A stretch of 64,000 nucleotides of DNA from Stenogyne calaminthoides. Its lineage: Eukaryota; Streptophyta; Magnoliopsida; Lamiales; Lamiaceae. Both the position numbers and the translations under genes were made by a program. The notes under the pieces were generated by a model, which worked only from the letters and a program-made list of their open reading frames with translations, was not told the DNA's origin and did not search any database. This document shows, in pieces, positions 23,151 to 35,765 of this stretch. Position 1 is the first letter of the stretch. Every line of letters starts with the position of its first letter. The stretch covers positions 2,938,406-3,002,405 of the forward strand of contig JBBCBC010000027.1 in the NCBI GenBank assembly GCA_037126765.1, read 5' to 3'.

Positions 23151-25382
23151 GCACCTTATGAGGAAGAAGAACGCCGCCGCAGAGAGAAAGGCGTTGGATC
23201 AGCTGAAAATCGGAGCTCAGAGATTGTTTAAATCATCTGGAATGGAGGAGAAGAATGGGAAAGATTTTCTCTCAGCTATTAATTTGGCGAAAGTAGCAAA
23301 TGCCATATCCCAAATCAGGATATTTATATTAAAATTTTAGTATCACAAAACTAGTTATTACTCAAGTGTGCAGAAGTCGGAAATTGATAGTCGGACGGAT
23401 AGAGACTAGCTTAACACAGGCGTCTGGCGGGGCTGACTAGTTTAGTTTTTTTTTTTTTTTTTGCATCTATGAGTTTTATTTACTACTTATCAATATATTA
23501 TAACAAAAATACACTTCAAAATTAATTAATAAATTCATTATACAACCACCTAAATCTAGATAATAATTGAAACACCTTTTTTAAATCTATTATTCATTAT
23601 AGAGTACAAGAAAATTAATTTAATATAAAAAAAATAAACAAATTTATGTTTTGGAATTTTGGTGTAGTGAAAATTATCAATCTTTGTCTTACCATCAATT
23701 TATTATAAGAACAAATTCTCTCATTATCAAATAATAACTTAGTGTTGGACACCTAGCTCGACTTCGATTAAGCCTAGGCGACGCCCTAGACAAAATTGGA
23801 TGGCCGACGATCGCCTTTAGCGCCTAGACGCCGCTTAAAGTGAGACTAGTCGGGATTTTTACATCAACTGCTATTATTATAAAAAACTGGTAATTTGTAT
23901 ACCATATAAATTGGTCAGAGTTCAATTTTCCTTATTAGGGGAAAACCATTTTGATTTTTGAGGAAGATATGATATTTATGAGTAGTATTTTGCAATGCTT
24001 TAAAAAAAAAATTATGAATGAGTCCCTATGTTTTTTCCTCATATTATCTTGAATTAAGTGTTCGAACTTTGTTTGTTTAACTAATATTCTAAACATTCAT
24101 TGATTAATTTTTTTTCCTTTTAACTCGTTATTCGATTTAAGGACAAATTAATTTGGTGAATCAGAACCCACCCCACTTCAAGTCTCGACGAGTTCACTTC
24201 AAATTAGAGTATGGACTGCCAATTAATTCGGGGGACCAGAACTCACCCCACTTCAAGTCAGAGCATCGACTGACTCATCTGATTGAATGGGGGTTTGAAC
24301 ATAAAGCTTAAAGATGAACATACTTTTAAGTCTCGAGTTTACACTACTAGGCCAAGTGGCCAACCCTTGAGGGTTAACAATCCTTGACTAATGTATGTAA
24401 CTTATAGAGACCCATGACTAGTAGGATGTCGAGAGTGATATGTTTGGAAATTTGTAAAATTTTCTTAGGGATTAATTACAAGTTCTTTTTATAAATAAGA
24501 ATGGTTCCACTCACTAAGCTTCTTAAAAAGCAAATAGGATTAGTTTTCATTATTGCATAAGTAAGAAGTAATAGGAAGTTCAACCACAAATTTTGGTGAG
24601 TCTACCTAGTAAAAAGAGCTCTATAAAAATAAGAAACTCTCACAAGTGCGCAACAATATTGGCTCCTATTTATACAATATTAATTGATAAATTATGAGAA
24701 CTATTGACAAATATTTTGTACAAGCAATTACATAATCTCCAAAGTCCGAATTGTGCACCGGTTCATAAATTTATGAATCTATACAAATATATCATCTTTT
24801 ATTCACTAAAAAGCAAGTCAAAGAACACCATAACCCAAGAAAAAAACAAAAACACATCCGAATTCAAAATCAAATTCAAACCAAATTACTAACAAATTAT
24901 AAACACTTCAATTCTCCTCAAACACAAGTCTAAAATCGAACAAATAAAAACATAAACAACTCTGATCTTCCGACATACAGATTCGACGCGGTCGAAGGGC
25001 AGTGAAGTTTCCTCTTGGAGCAACTGAAGGTGTTTTCTTTATGGGTTGCTAATTTTTTATTTTTGATGTGATAGAAAGAGAGATAGATGAGTGAGGATGG
25101 TGGTGGTAACGGCGGTGACAACTGCGTACTTGTGGTTCGTAGGTGGTGGTGGTGGTTTTTGTAATATATAATTTTGCACCTCTAAATAATTTTGAAATAT
25201 TTGTGCACCTATGAGTAATATTGAGTGTATTCTTGCACCTCCAAATAATTATTCTTAAAGTGGGGGTTGAAAAACTAAAAAGTTGAATAAGTTGGAGGAT
25301 CTAAAGCGCAATTAAAGCGTGTTTTATTCAAAACACAATTCTTTTGGTTCCACCAATTTACAGTACTACGGTAATCGAAAGA
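23140..25382. other. Intergenic region between the RTE1-like gene and MORC
   Basis: A short plus-strand frame at 23134-23340 (MLNWHLMRKKNAAAERKAL...) has codon-like, less AT-rich composition but no recognised family; it could be a lost exon or chance. The rest is AT-rich. Repeated CACCCCACTTCAAGT blocks at 24170 and 24246 suggest an eroded transposon. The stretch 25080-25170 is a GGT-rich simple sequence. Confidence 0.4.
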
Positions 25383-28300
25383 ATGCCGCCCAAGCAAATC
25401 CCCGCCACCGCCGACATTGTCGACCTCGACAGAGATGAAGAAGGCAACGGCGGACCTCCGCCGGCAACTGGTGTTTCTCGAATTCACAATACTGATACTA
25501 AACCTTCAATTTCCGCGAAATTACAAAACAAGCTACCTACAAAAATTACAACTGTTCCTGCCTCCACTACTAACGGCGTCGACGCCGTGGTGGCGAATGG
25601 TCGGCCTCTCGACAATCGAAGTTTCTGGAAAGCCGGAGCTTATGAAATTGGCCCCGCAAGATCTACCGTGTTTCAAGGTTTTCCTTTGGCATTTATTTCT
25701 AGGCTCTTATATATGTATAATTTTTAATTTCATGAGTTTTAATCTCGTAAATGTCAATTGCAGGTGATCTGGAGCATGCACGTGTTCATCCCAAGTTTCT
25801 GCACTCAAACGCCACCTCTCACAAATGGGCCTTCGGAGGTACTGGTTCTAAAAAAATCTGGTTTCGATAGTATAATTGATGGTTTAAGCCTTAACATGCG
25901 TATTTACTTGCAGTTGATGCACATACATTGTAGCGCATTCGCTCAGAATTCTGTATTAGTTATTGATATGCAGTTAATTGTTATTTTTCTTTATACTGTG
26001 TGTGTGTTTTTCATTTAAAACTTATATTATACATTAGATAACATGTTTTTGTAGTGTAGGGTAAGTATGAGACATAGTAAAGAAAGAAATAAGAAGAAAA
26101 AGAACTGTGGTCATGTTACAATTTCTAATGTGCATGCTTCCTTGCAGCTATTGCTGAGCTATTGGACAATGCTGTGGATGAGGTAATCATTGTTTATGTT
26201 ATACTCAAATATCATCATTGGTTTTCATTAGGAAATGAATTTTAGATTGCCGATTTAAGAGGTTGGAGTGCACCATATGAAGCTGAATAATTATTCGAAG
26301 GGGTTTTGAAAATTCTGGAAGAGTTACCTCTTTTTTTATGATAGTTCTGTCTTGTATGCCCTGTATATATTTTATATTTGAAGCTCTTGTAGCTATTCAA
26401 GGTGAAGACTACATACAGTCATTTTTAATTTTCTCAACTTTTGCAGATGGGTCTCAAAATCGTACAGTGACCAGGAATTTTTTATATTAGTTTCATCTTT
26501 TTAGCAGTTGTCCAAAATCAGATGCTTCCTTTAGTGCATATACTGACACTGCTATCATATATATGTAACTGTATACCAGATAGAGAATGGTGCAACTTTT
26601 GTGAACGTTGACCGGATTTGTAACTCAAAGGATAATTCTCCTGCCTTACTTTTCCAAGGTGCAATTGGTTTTAAATTTGACCTCATCTTAAAGCATTAAT
26701 GCATTCAAATTAGTTAATTGGTCTTTGAAAAACCATATATGGGCAGATGATGGTGGAGGAATGGATCCAGAAAGTATGCGGAAGTGTATGAGCTTGGGGT
26801 ACTCATCAAAGACATCAAACTCAACAATTGGGCAATGTAACTAACTATTCTGCTAAAGTTTGCTAACAACTACTGCCCCTTAAATGTATTTCTTGGTACC
26901 CATGACTGTATTGACTATCGAGTTAATATCAATTTATATCCTGTAACCTGGGGTGGATGATCCAATATAAATCCCCTTTCTTTCTACTCTTATCAATTTC
27001 AGTTCTAGGGTGTCCAATTTTAGTCCTGGATGTAAATTTTCGGTCGATTTTGAATTTTCCCGTTGAGAAGGACTAAAATTGAAAAAAAAGGACTGAAATT
27101 GGACACCCTAGGACTAAGATTTATAAAGTAGAAAGAAAAAGGATTTATATGGATCCACCAGTATGTAAATTGATATTAACTCGCCTGTATCATATGTTAT
27201 AGTGGATTCCTGGATGATGTATATGCCTCACCATTCTATTTGTGGTATACTTCCTGTTTTGTAGGAATCTTTCTTGGCCCCAAGTTGCATTTGATTCAAC
27301 AAAGTTTACCTATGTATCGGATTAATCACATATTGGACTTTTAGGCTTTAGGTGTTTTACGTTTTAAAATATTAACTTCCAGTTAGTACCTACATGTGAA
27401 TTTTCATCATATATCCATTCAAATAATACCAGACCCTAAAGGTGATGTTTTTTTGGGTTTTAAGTGGTTTTTAAAAACCAAATTTTGAAATCTAGGGGAT
27501 TCTGAAATCCTGATAACTACTAAGGTGTGTGTTTGTTTTAACATTTTAAGTAGGGTGAGATTTAACTTCCATGTCAAATCAATGTATAAGAGTGAATGAT
27601 TATGTATTATTATATTGTTGTTGGGTATGATTGTAATGACTGGATGATGTGGGTTATGATTTAAATGTATAAAAGTGTAAGGAGAGATAATTGATTGTAT
27701 TGGAATGTGTAATAGTATGTTTATAGTGCTGTAGTGGTGGTTTTGTAAAACTGGATTTCAAAATCCCGAAGTAGAACCAGATTTTGATTTGTAAATCCAA
27801 AACGTGGTTTTTACATCACCTAGAGGTTTATTTCTAAATTTGTTAGGCTGCATGCGTTGGTGCTGCCAATCCCTTACACTCACTGTTTTAAAAAAATGGT
27901 GGACTGACATATTATTTGCATCTAAGAATTCAATAAGTGGCGTAGGTCATCTTGGGTCGCCTACCTTCAAGTCTGAGAATTGACTAGCATTTCTGCAATT
28001 ATTAATAGTGTTCCCTATGGATATTCCCCTGTTTGAGTTATGCAGTTTGATTTTGATGAAAATCAAAATGGTCTGTGATATCAGACTTTACTAAGGATGC
28101 TTTAGAGTTTAGAATCACTAATTTTTGCTTATGAGCATGTTTTCTGAATTCTTAAGCCTCTTCTCTGCAGATGGTAATGGATTCAAAACAAGTACCATGC
28201 GGTTAGGAGCTGATGTGATTGTTTTTAGTCGTGCAAATCAATCTGGGTATTATTCTTTCTATAAAACTCGACTTGTAGCCTACTCTCTTCATTTTCATAT

Positions 28301-31300
28301 TTTCTTCCTTTGTACTTTGAAGTTGTTCTGTTCCCTTGACTCGAGTTTACACTTATATCCTTCAGTCGAACAACCCAAAGTGTCGGTCTTTTATCCTACA
28401 CATTTTTGCGGAGAACGAGACAAGATGATGTGATTGTTCCAATGGTATACTTTTGATTTTTAATAATGAAGTTTTGCTTGAGCTGTGGTATGCACTTTTT
28501 GCCATTTCTATGAATAACTCAAGTCATGATATTGCAGATTGACTTTGATATTTCAGACACCTGGGCGATACCTATAATATATAGCTCTAATGATGATTGG
28601 GCCAGTAACTTGAAAACCATCCTTGAATGGTCTCCCTTCACTTCAAAGGGTGATCTTCTGCAACAGGTAATATAATGTGACTAAACGATTAAAGTTCGTG
28701 TTTTTGTTTCCATATTAGGTACATGTAGTCTATACTTTCACATCTGCTGTGGGTAAATATCATTTTCTTAACCTACTCTCTTCCTTTCTTTCCAGTTTGA
28801 GAATATTGGATCACATGGAACGAAGATTATAGTATATAATCTATGGATGAATGATGAAGGCATTTACGAATTGAATTTTGATGATGACGATGAGGTATGC
28901 TTAGTGTCACTTTCCTGATCTGTGCAATAGCCAGTTACAAGTTGTATTTAGGTTTTGTGGTTGCCCCCATTCCGATACTCGTATTTAGGTTCTCTCTATT
29001 TTCGAGTTTTCATCATGATAAATCATGTCTATTATATAAGAACTGTAATACCGCGGTAGACAAAACCTATATTTTTCCATTTCTCTAGTTAGGTTATAAT
29101 AATATTGCAAATGAAATGCTCAGGATTGAGAAAAGATAATCTGTTTCTTGTATTCCTGATCCTCGTTATTGAATCATAGTTTATCTCTAGTCACAGTAAA
29201 ATTTAATTTACTGAACATGATTTAGCAATAATAGGTACATATGAAGTTAGGGTGTACTATAATAATATTTTGAGGAATGCAAGATTCGACTAGAAGTTTT
29301 AAAACTTAGGAAACCTATTTGTATATATGTTTGTGAATTTGCAAGAAATCCCCTTGTATTCATTGTTAACTGATGGAAGCATTAACATTTAGAGATGAAG
29401 CTAATCAATAATTTTTGGTTGCTAACTCTAACCCAGGATATAAGGTTGAGAGATGAAGCTAATCAAGGAAATGTACCCAACACAAGCAAGAGGGCTCTTG
29501 AACAGAAATCTCACTTATCCTATCGCATGCGCTTCTCATTACGGGTCGGTAATTTACCTATTTCTTCCAGTTATTGTTTTCCATAAGAAAGAGAATTTAT
29601 GCCACAATATGCATTAGTTCTTGATTAATTTGTATATAAAATAAATTCCCAGAATTGCAAAATCTTGCAAATACGAATGAATGATATTGCTAATGGATGC
29701 TATCTTTGTTTTTCCTAGATGTGGAAGTTAGATATGTAATGGCAGCAATAAGATTCATAAAAGCAACAAGTTAAAAAAATAAAAATCATGAAAGCAACAG
29801 TGCTATAATTGGATGGCATAACTATAATTTTCATTTACCTTTGTGTTTTTAGTTGAATTTATTTCCTTTCTTATCAACGTAATTCGTTGAATTAAACATT
29901 CTTCACAATATGATATTGAATCTTCATTCAGAAAAATCCAACCATTGAGCATGTTTTCCAATTTGTTTGATACCCTTTTATCTGCTTATGGATATAAGTT
30001 TTGTAATTTCTTTTCTCAGGCATATGCATCAATATTATACCTCAAGAAACTTACGAACTTCAATATAATTTTAAGAGGAAAGCTTGTTGAGCAGTTCAGT
30101 ATTGCAGATGATTTGAAACACTCTAAGAAAGTCACATACACCCCCCAGGGCATGGGATTGAAAGAGGTATGATGTCATACTCCAATGTGATTAATATTGA
30201 TTGGAGAACTTTATGATGTAATTTCCTGCCAAAAGTTGATTTCTGGAAACTTCTCGTTTTGTATCAGTAACAAATGTATAGTTGTGCCTGACTTTTTTAA
30301 AAATCTGTATCCTTACTCATTAGCACAGAAGTCTAATCATAATAAGTGTCCAAACACGCTTCGATAGACGGTCTTCTGAGTGCTTATAGAAGTTGCAAAT
30401 TTGCAATTGGGTTGTAAAGTGGTACTGGAATATGCTTGAGATGAAGGTACTATAAATTGAGTGGTTAGATGTATGAATTAAAGAAGGCTCTTAGTTGAAG
30501 GATTTTAGTACCAAAGAGAATCTCCGTCCCAATTATATAGGCTGATTGGGGATTACACATAGATTAAGAATTTTTTTCGGGAAGGTAAATTAGACAAGTA
30601 AAATTTCTATTGTAGCCCTATTTAATGATTATTATAGTTTCCAACATAATTAATGCATAGGGTTATATTAGTAAATTAATTAGAAAAAGTTACTCTGTGG
30701 AAACAAGTCTATAGGACATCCATAAAAGGAAAACAAGTCTATATAATTGGAACCGAGGGAGTAATGGTTTTCCAAGTAGGAATCATATTCTTGTTTGTGG
30801 GGATTGATTATTGAAAATTTCTCTTTTATAATTTATTTTTAAATTATTGCTAAGAGACTGGTTAACATTTTTTGGAAAGTAATAACAGAATGAGATGCCT
30901 CAGTAACTATAAGCTGTAAACCAAAATTTCATCTTATAAATTAGAAAGAAATTCTAATCTGTAAAAGAGCAGTTTATTTTCTCATTAAGGTTTAGAAGCC
31001 TCAAAAAATTAATAATTTTATGATGGCTTAGGCGACTCTGGAGACCACAATTGGCTTCATCAAGGAGGCTCCTGCACTTGGCGTTTGTGGATTCAATGTT
31101 TACCATAAGAATCGTCTCATCAGGGTACTCATTGTTATTCAGATGTAATATTAAATTCTTATTACTTCAATTTTCAATAATTATGTTATTTGATATATTG
31201 CTGGTGGTATATTAAAAAAAAAATTCCTTCTTATTCTTTGTTTTTTTTGAAGAGATCTTCAATATCACAAAATGTATACACACATATATATATGGTAAGA

Positions 31301-34300
31301 ATGATACTCAGATTGTTGATTAAAATTTTTATATCATAACAGCCGTACTGGAAAGTGACTGGGGACGGCCATTCCAGAGGGCTCGGTGTTGTTGGTATGC
31401 TTACTGATCCAAAGTTCATTGTGATGCTTTTTCTTTTTCTTCTTCCTGTTGACTTTCAGTATACAGGAGTTCTTGAGGCAAACTACATAGAACCAGCACA
31501 CGATAAGCAGGATTTTGAGAGGTCAACTCTATTTGTTAAACTGGAGGCAAGGTTGAAACAAATGGTTTTTGACTACTGGTATCCTTCTCGTGCTTATTCT
31601 TTTTCTTTTGAGAAAATCCTGATTGCGAAATCCTAGAATAGTAAAAAGGTGAATTTGATTTTTGTATATGTTTGATTGATAAGGTGTAGTAGGGTAGAAT
31701 TGAAAATAGAAAGTGTAAAAGTAGGTGATAGTGATATTAAAGGTGTGTGTTATTCGGAAAAGAAAAAGTATGAGAGTGTAGGTATTATAGGTTTGGCTTT
31801 TGGTGGATTTCGAAATCTAAAAAGCATAATCCTACAAAGTAACACGCATTTGAATTTGCAGTTATAATCTTACTTTTGCTAATCCAAAAACGAACATACC
31901 CTTAGGCGATGTTTGTATTGGGTTTTAAAATCAGGATTTGGTTTTGAAATTTAAAACTCGCTCTTGTTCAGGATTTTTAAATCCAGTTCTAAGAAAACCA
32001 CCACTACAACACCTATAAACCTATTATCACACTTTCGAATACGATCAATTCTCTCTCCTTGCACTTTAATATATTTAAATTATATTTCAAATCATCCAAT
32101 CATAACAATCATACTCAACAATAATAAAAATAATTAATAATACAACTTCATCTACTCTTACACATTGATTTGACATAAAGTTAAATCTCACCCCTACCCA
32201 CAAACCGAAAACAACACACACTATACTATTAATCAGGACTTCAATCCCTAGATTTCAAAAACCTATTTTTAAAAGCCACTTAAAATGCAAAACAAACATC
32301 ACCTTAGTGATTATCATGTTATGCCTGATGTCTGTTTCACTTGAAACCTGGATTAACTTCTTTATGCTTCAAAGTTTTTTTTTTTTTGTTTCGTTCATGT
32401 GTAGACTTGTAATGCCTTTTGGTCACAATTCAAACATACTTTATTACTATGATGTTTCTTTTCTTTAAGAAATTATTCTATTTTAGACAAATCTATGTCC
32501 TGGCTGGCTATCTTTCACATACTTCTTGCAGATAAATATGTTCAGGGCTACTTTTTTCTGTGTTTTTTGTGTTTTGAGTTGGTGCAAATATGATGTTCCC
32601 TTATGTTGTGATCGAGTCGTTTTGTTTTTTGATGATAAACTAACTCTCAAGCGACTTATATGAATCTGATTTATATGATTACCCAGGAGGGCTCACTGTC
32701 ACCTGATAGGACACTATAATCCTACTCAAACTCAGACTGAAGATGGTAATGTACAAATGAGTCAGCAATTGGAGATTGGGGCGTTCTATTTAACCTGTAA
32801 TTACCCATTTACCCTTCTTGCTAATCAAGAGCTCCTTTTTTATTGGTGCAGTTATAGGAAACACCTGCAGAACTAGCACCAATCACAAATCAGCAACCGT
32901 TCAACACACTTTTGGGCCCGAATCTGTTAGTCTTGCAATTTTTCCTTCATGTGTGTCCATTATACGAATTTTACATAGTTTGGAACCATTCTTCTAGTCA
33001 GATTCTCTGGAAGATTGTCGAGTTAAATCACTGTTTACTGTTCAATGTCTAGGAGCCCGTTTGTTATGTGGGAAAAGAAAGGAAAACAGGAGAAAACAAA
33101 TCATATCCTACATTTTTAAGTGTTTGTTATACTTGATGGCTTTTCCTTTGGGCCCGAAAGCCCGCATTTTCTTTTCCCATTTTTACATGATTATACATCC
33201 CACCTCCTAGATAGTATTTATAATACCAAACATTATCCCTCCTAGGTGGTATTTATAATACCAATCATGATTTAATCCATCATAACAAACACTTAAAAAA
33301 GTTAAATATATCACATGGGCAAATAAAAAGTAACACATGATTTTATATCTTTTCATATCCCATACCACATAACAAACGGGCTCTAGATGTACGATTGTTC
33401 CGTCATTTATCAAGGTTTCATCTAATTGTTGCAGGGTCCTCATCAGCAAACACTTCTAGATGCTGCATCACTCGAAAAAATGTGTGAAGAGAACATCCAG
33501 CTGTTCATGAGGTACCATCAAAGATCAAATAACTATATATTTTAGGGTTTAATATCATTTTTTGTCCCCAAGGTTTACTTTTTTTCCAGTTTTTGGCCCC
33601 CCTCTTTCACTCACTATCAAATTTGGTCATGTACTCTCTCATATTTGGTCCCACTTGGCTGTCCGTTGACTGACGTAGCAATTGTTTAGGGCATGCTAAA
33701 ATGTAATTATTTAAAAGTTTTATACTTAAATGTACTTATCATAAAAAAAATAAAAAAAACTTTAGAAAATTACCTTTAGCACCCCAGTCCCCAGATAGTT
33801 GATTCCGTCAGTCAACAAACTGTCAGCTAATGGTGAAACCAAATGTGGAAGTAAAAGTCTACTTTCAGGACCCAACTTCCTAGTGTGTGACAGAGAGAGA
33901 CCAATGTTGGAAAACTGTAAATTTTAGTGACTAAAAATGATAATATCCCTATATACATGTTATTTATAAACTTATAATCTCAATACTACCTGAATAAAGA
34001 TTAAAATACTTGCCCGGTTAGGATGTAAGACGCTAAACCCTCCCCAACTAATTTTGCTTCATCAATATCTGATGCAACTAAAATGTCGTGGTTCCAAGAG
34101 TGGTCCGATTTGCATCCTTTCACGGCTCCTAATATTTTTGATTCCTTTGGATACAGGTGCAAGGAGTACAAGAAGAAGCAAGATGAAATGAAACAAACGG
34201 TACATAACCACTGAATTTTATCACGTTGCATTAGTTTACAAGTAGTTTAGCAGACATTATCCTTGACAAAATGAACTACATAGTTCTGTTTTATTATTAA

Positions 34301-34453
34301 TCTCTTGCTAAGACATGTTAATCTTATGAACGATTTCAAATCGAATAGATCGAGGAACTGGAGAAGGAGCTGGAGCAAACAAGGGCCAAATCCGCTAAAT
34401 TACGGTCTCACATGGAAATTCAGAGGAAGGAAACGCTGTCAATTCGTCAATAG
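25383..34453 (+). CDS. MORC-family GHKL ATPase (MORC1/CRT1-type)
   Basis: Microrchidia ATPases compact chromatin and keep transposons silent with the RNA-directed DNA methylation machinery; the CRT1/MORC1 branch is also linked to immunity. Nineteen exons join without a frame break into about 608 residues, close to the family size: 25383-25677, 25764-25838, 26148-26182, 26580-26658, 26747-26836, 28171-28246, 28366-28444, 28538-28666, 28796-28894, 29437-29544, 30020-30166, 31032-31124, 31343-31394, 31467-31578, 32687-32745, 32852-32925, 33435-33511, 34157-34199, 34349-34453. The GHKL motifs are complete: ELLDNAVDE (about 127-135, metal-binding Asn), DDGGGMDP (162-169) and YGNGFKTSTMRLGAD (192-206). 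An S5-fold region follows, with the conserved GFNVYHKNRLIRP and EANYIEPAHDKQDFERS. The last ~60 residues (ELEKELEQTRAKSAKLR) are a coiled coil. There is no CW zinc finger, as usual for plant MORCs. Several introns carry MITEs. Confidence 0.93.
26919..27183. mobile_element. Long foldback (hairpin) element in MORC intron 5
   Basis: Two arms of roughly 110-120 bp are inverted copies of each other. CGAGTTAATATCAATTTA opens the element and its complement closes it at 27183. Further matches include GGTGGAT/ATCCACC, TTTCTTTCTACT/AGTAGAAAGAAA and CTAGGGTGTCCAATTT/AAATTGGACACCCTAG. A transcript would fold into an almost complete hairpin. Confidence 0.8.
27440..27820 (+). mobile_element. MITE family A, copy 1 (Tourist-like), MORC intron 5
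   Basis: The termini are AGGTGATG and CATCACC, next to TAA (left) and TAG (right). The interior matches copy 2 (31905-32303, reversed) along its length, including GAGATTTAACTT, GTCAAATCAATGT and GTAGTGGTGGTTTT. Confidence 0.8.
30520..30761. mobile_element. Stowaway-like MITE in MORC intron 11
   Basis: It starts with CTCCGTCCCAATTATATAG and ends with CTATATAATTGGAACCGAGGGAG, followed by TA. The inverted ends match over about 20 bp. The left TA is not preserved. Confidence 0.7.
31905..32303 (-). mobile_element. MITE family A, copy 2, MORC intron 14
   Basis: It starts GGCGATGTTTG, ends AAACATCACC, and is flanked on both sides by TTA (31902-31904 and 32304-32306), the target duplication of PIF/Harbinger (Tourist) MITEs. 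Its reverse complement aligns end to end with copy 1 at 27440-27820. Confidence 0.85.
33053..33383. mobile_element. MITE with 18-19 bp inverted termini, MORC intron 16
   Basis: GAGCCCGTTTGTTATGTGG at the left end is perfectly complementary to CCACATAACAAACGGGCTC at the right. TAG flanks both ends as a possible 3-bp duplication. The element is non-coding; the interior has a GGGCCCGAAAGCCC palindrome. Confidence 0.85.
33544..33950. mobile_element. MITE in MORC intron 17
   Basis: The ends AGGGTTTAATATCATTTTT and AAAAATGATAATATCCCT are inverted repeats. Inside, TCCGTTGACTGACG and CCGTCAGTCAAC extend the symmetry. The target duplication is unclear. Confidence 0.75.
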
Positions 34454-35765
34454 AATTTAAGTTCAGTTGTAAATTGTAACATAAACCAGTGTTTTATTTG
34501 TAGGAAGAAATCAAGAAAATGTATATTATATTTATGTTAATGTTTATCAACCCGCCAGCCTTGTATTATTAGAAATGAGTGCTGATCTGTACTAATTTTT
34601 ACCCGTCTCATACAAGTTTTTGTCTTTGTGTAAAATAGCTCAGACAGCTAAAATTGAGTACTTTTCTTTTTTCGTATGATTTGTAAGTTATTGCATGAGA
34701 TCTAAATCTACTTCGATACATTTTTGTTCCGAGGAAGAAGTATATTTTAATTCCTTGTATTTTAATTTTTCCTCTCTTTATATAGGTCCAGAATTTTGCA
34801 TTTTCTTATTTTTTTTAATAATTTTTTTCTTTCCAGTTAGGTTCCTATTATTTTGGAAAAATGTCAATTTAGGACCTGAAAGATGGTAAATCTATTAACT
34901 TAAGGCTTGAAAGATATTTTCCTATCGATTCAAACCCTGGAAGATAGAAAACTATCAATTCAATGCTTAAAAGATAGAAACTATTAATTTGAGGTTCGCA
35001 CATTTTAATGTCATGTTTGACGCTTATATTTCATGTCCTTATTTTTTTATATTTGGGGTTTAGGGTGAAGGGTTCATGATTTAGGGTGGTTCACACATTT
35101 TAATGTCATGTTTGACTCTTATATTTCATGTTCTTATTTTTTTATTTTTGGGGTTTAGGGTTAAGGGTTCATGATTTAGGGTTCAGTATTTAGAGTTTAG
35201 AGTTTAGTGACAAATGTGACCTTAAAATGTGTAAGCCTCGAATTGATAGTTTCTAATTTATATCTTTTAGACCCTGAATTGATAGGAAAAATCTTTTAAG
35301 CTTCTATCTTTCAGACCCTGGATTGATAGGAAAAATCTTTTAGGCTTTAGAAATCTTTTAGGTTTTTATCTTTCAGATTCTGGATTGATAGATTTTTTTT
35401 TTAGGCTTTAAATTGATAGATTTACGATCTTTCAGACCCTGAATTGATAAAACTCCTATTCTGTTTTTAAAAAAATGAGTTCTTATATTTTCATTTGCAT
35501 TAAAAAATATGTATTCCTATATTTAATGGTCATTATAGCTGATATAAAGAAATAAAGCAAAAATTGCAGTGGTTCGGGTCGGGTCGGGTCAGAGCATTGG
35601 ACCCGGATAAAACTTGGAAATGAAATCCAACAAGTTGACTCTCTCTCTCTCTCTTTCATAGAGCTTTTCCTAGTGAGGAAGAATATGAAGAGCTTCTGCT
35701 TTGCAATCGATCCATCAAATTCTGATATATAGCACAAATTATTTACTAATTCATCAGTAATTAAG
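34454..35765. other. Intergenic region between MORC and the NERD1-like gene
   Basis: It holds the MORC 3' UTR, a foldback repeat (34838-35463), a GGGTC repeat at 35575-35590 and a (TC)n run at 35638-35656 in the presumed promoter or 5' UTR of the NERD1-like gene. No other gene is seen. Confidence 0.6.
34838..35463. mobile_element. Foldback repeat with internal duplication and GGGTTTAGGG-type motifs
   Basis: The arms are inverted copies: left GACCTGAAAGATGGTAAATC against right GATTTACGATCTTTCAGACC. Each arm repeats a 'GAAAGAT...CTATC.ATTCA' motif several times. The centre (about 35000-35190) has two direct copies of a ~92-bp unit containing ACATTTTAATGTCATGTTTG and GGGGTTTAGGGT. The GGGTTTAGGG runs resemble plant telomere repeats but are too few to be a telomeric array. 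Confidence 0.7.

Noticed and set aside
35000..35200. Interstitial telomere array
   Set aside because: Only a few GGGTTTAGGG-type motifs occur, separated by unrelated sequence, within a larger foldback repeat.
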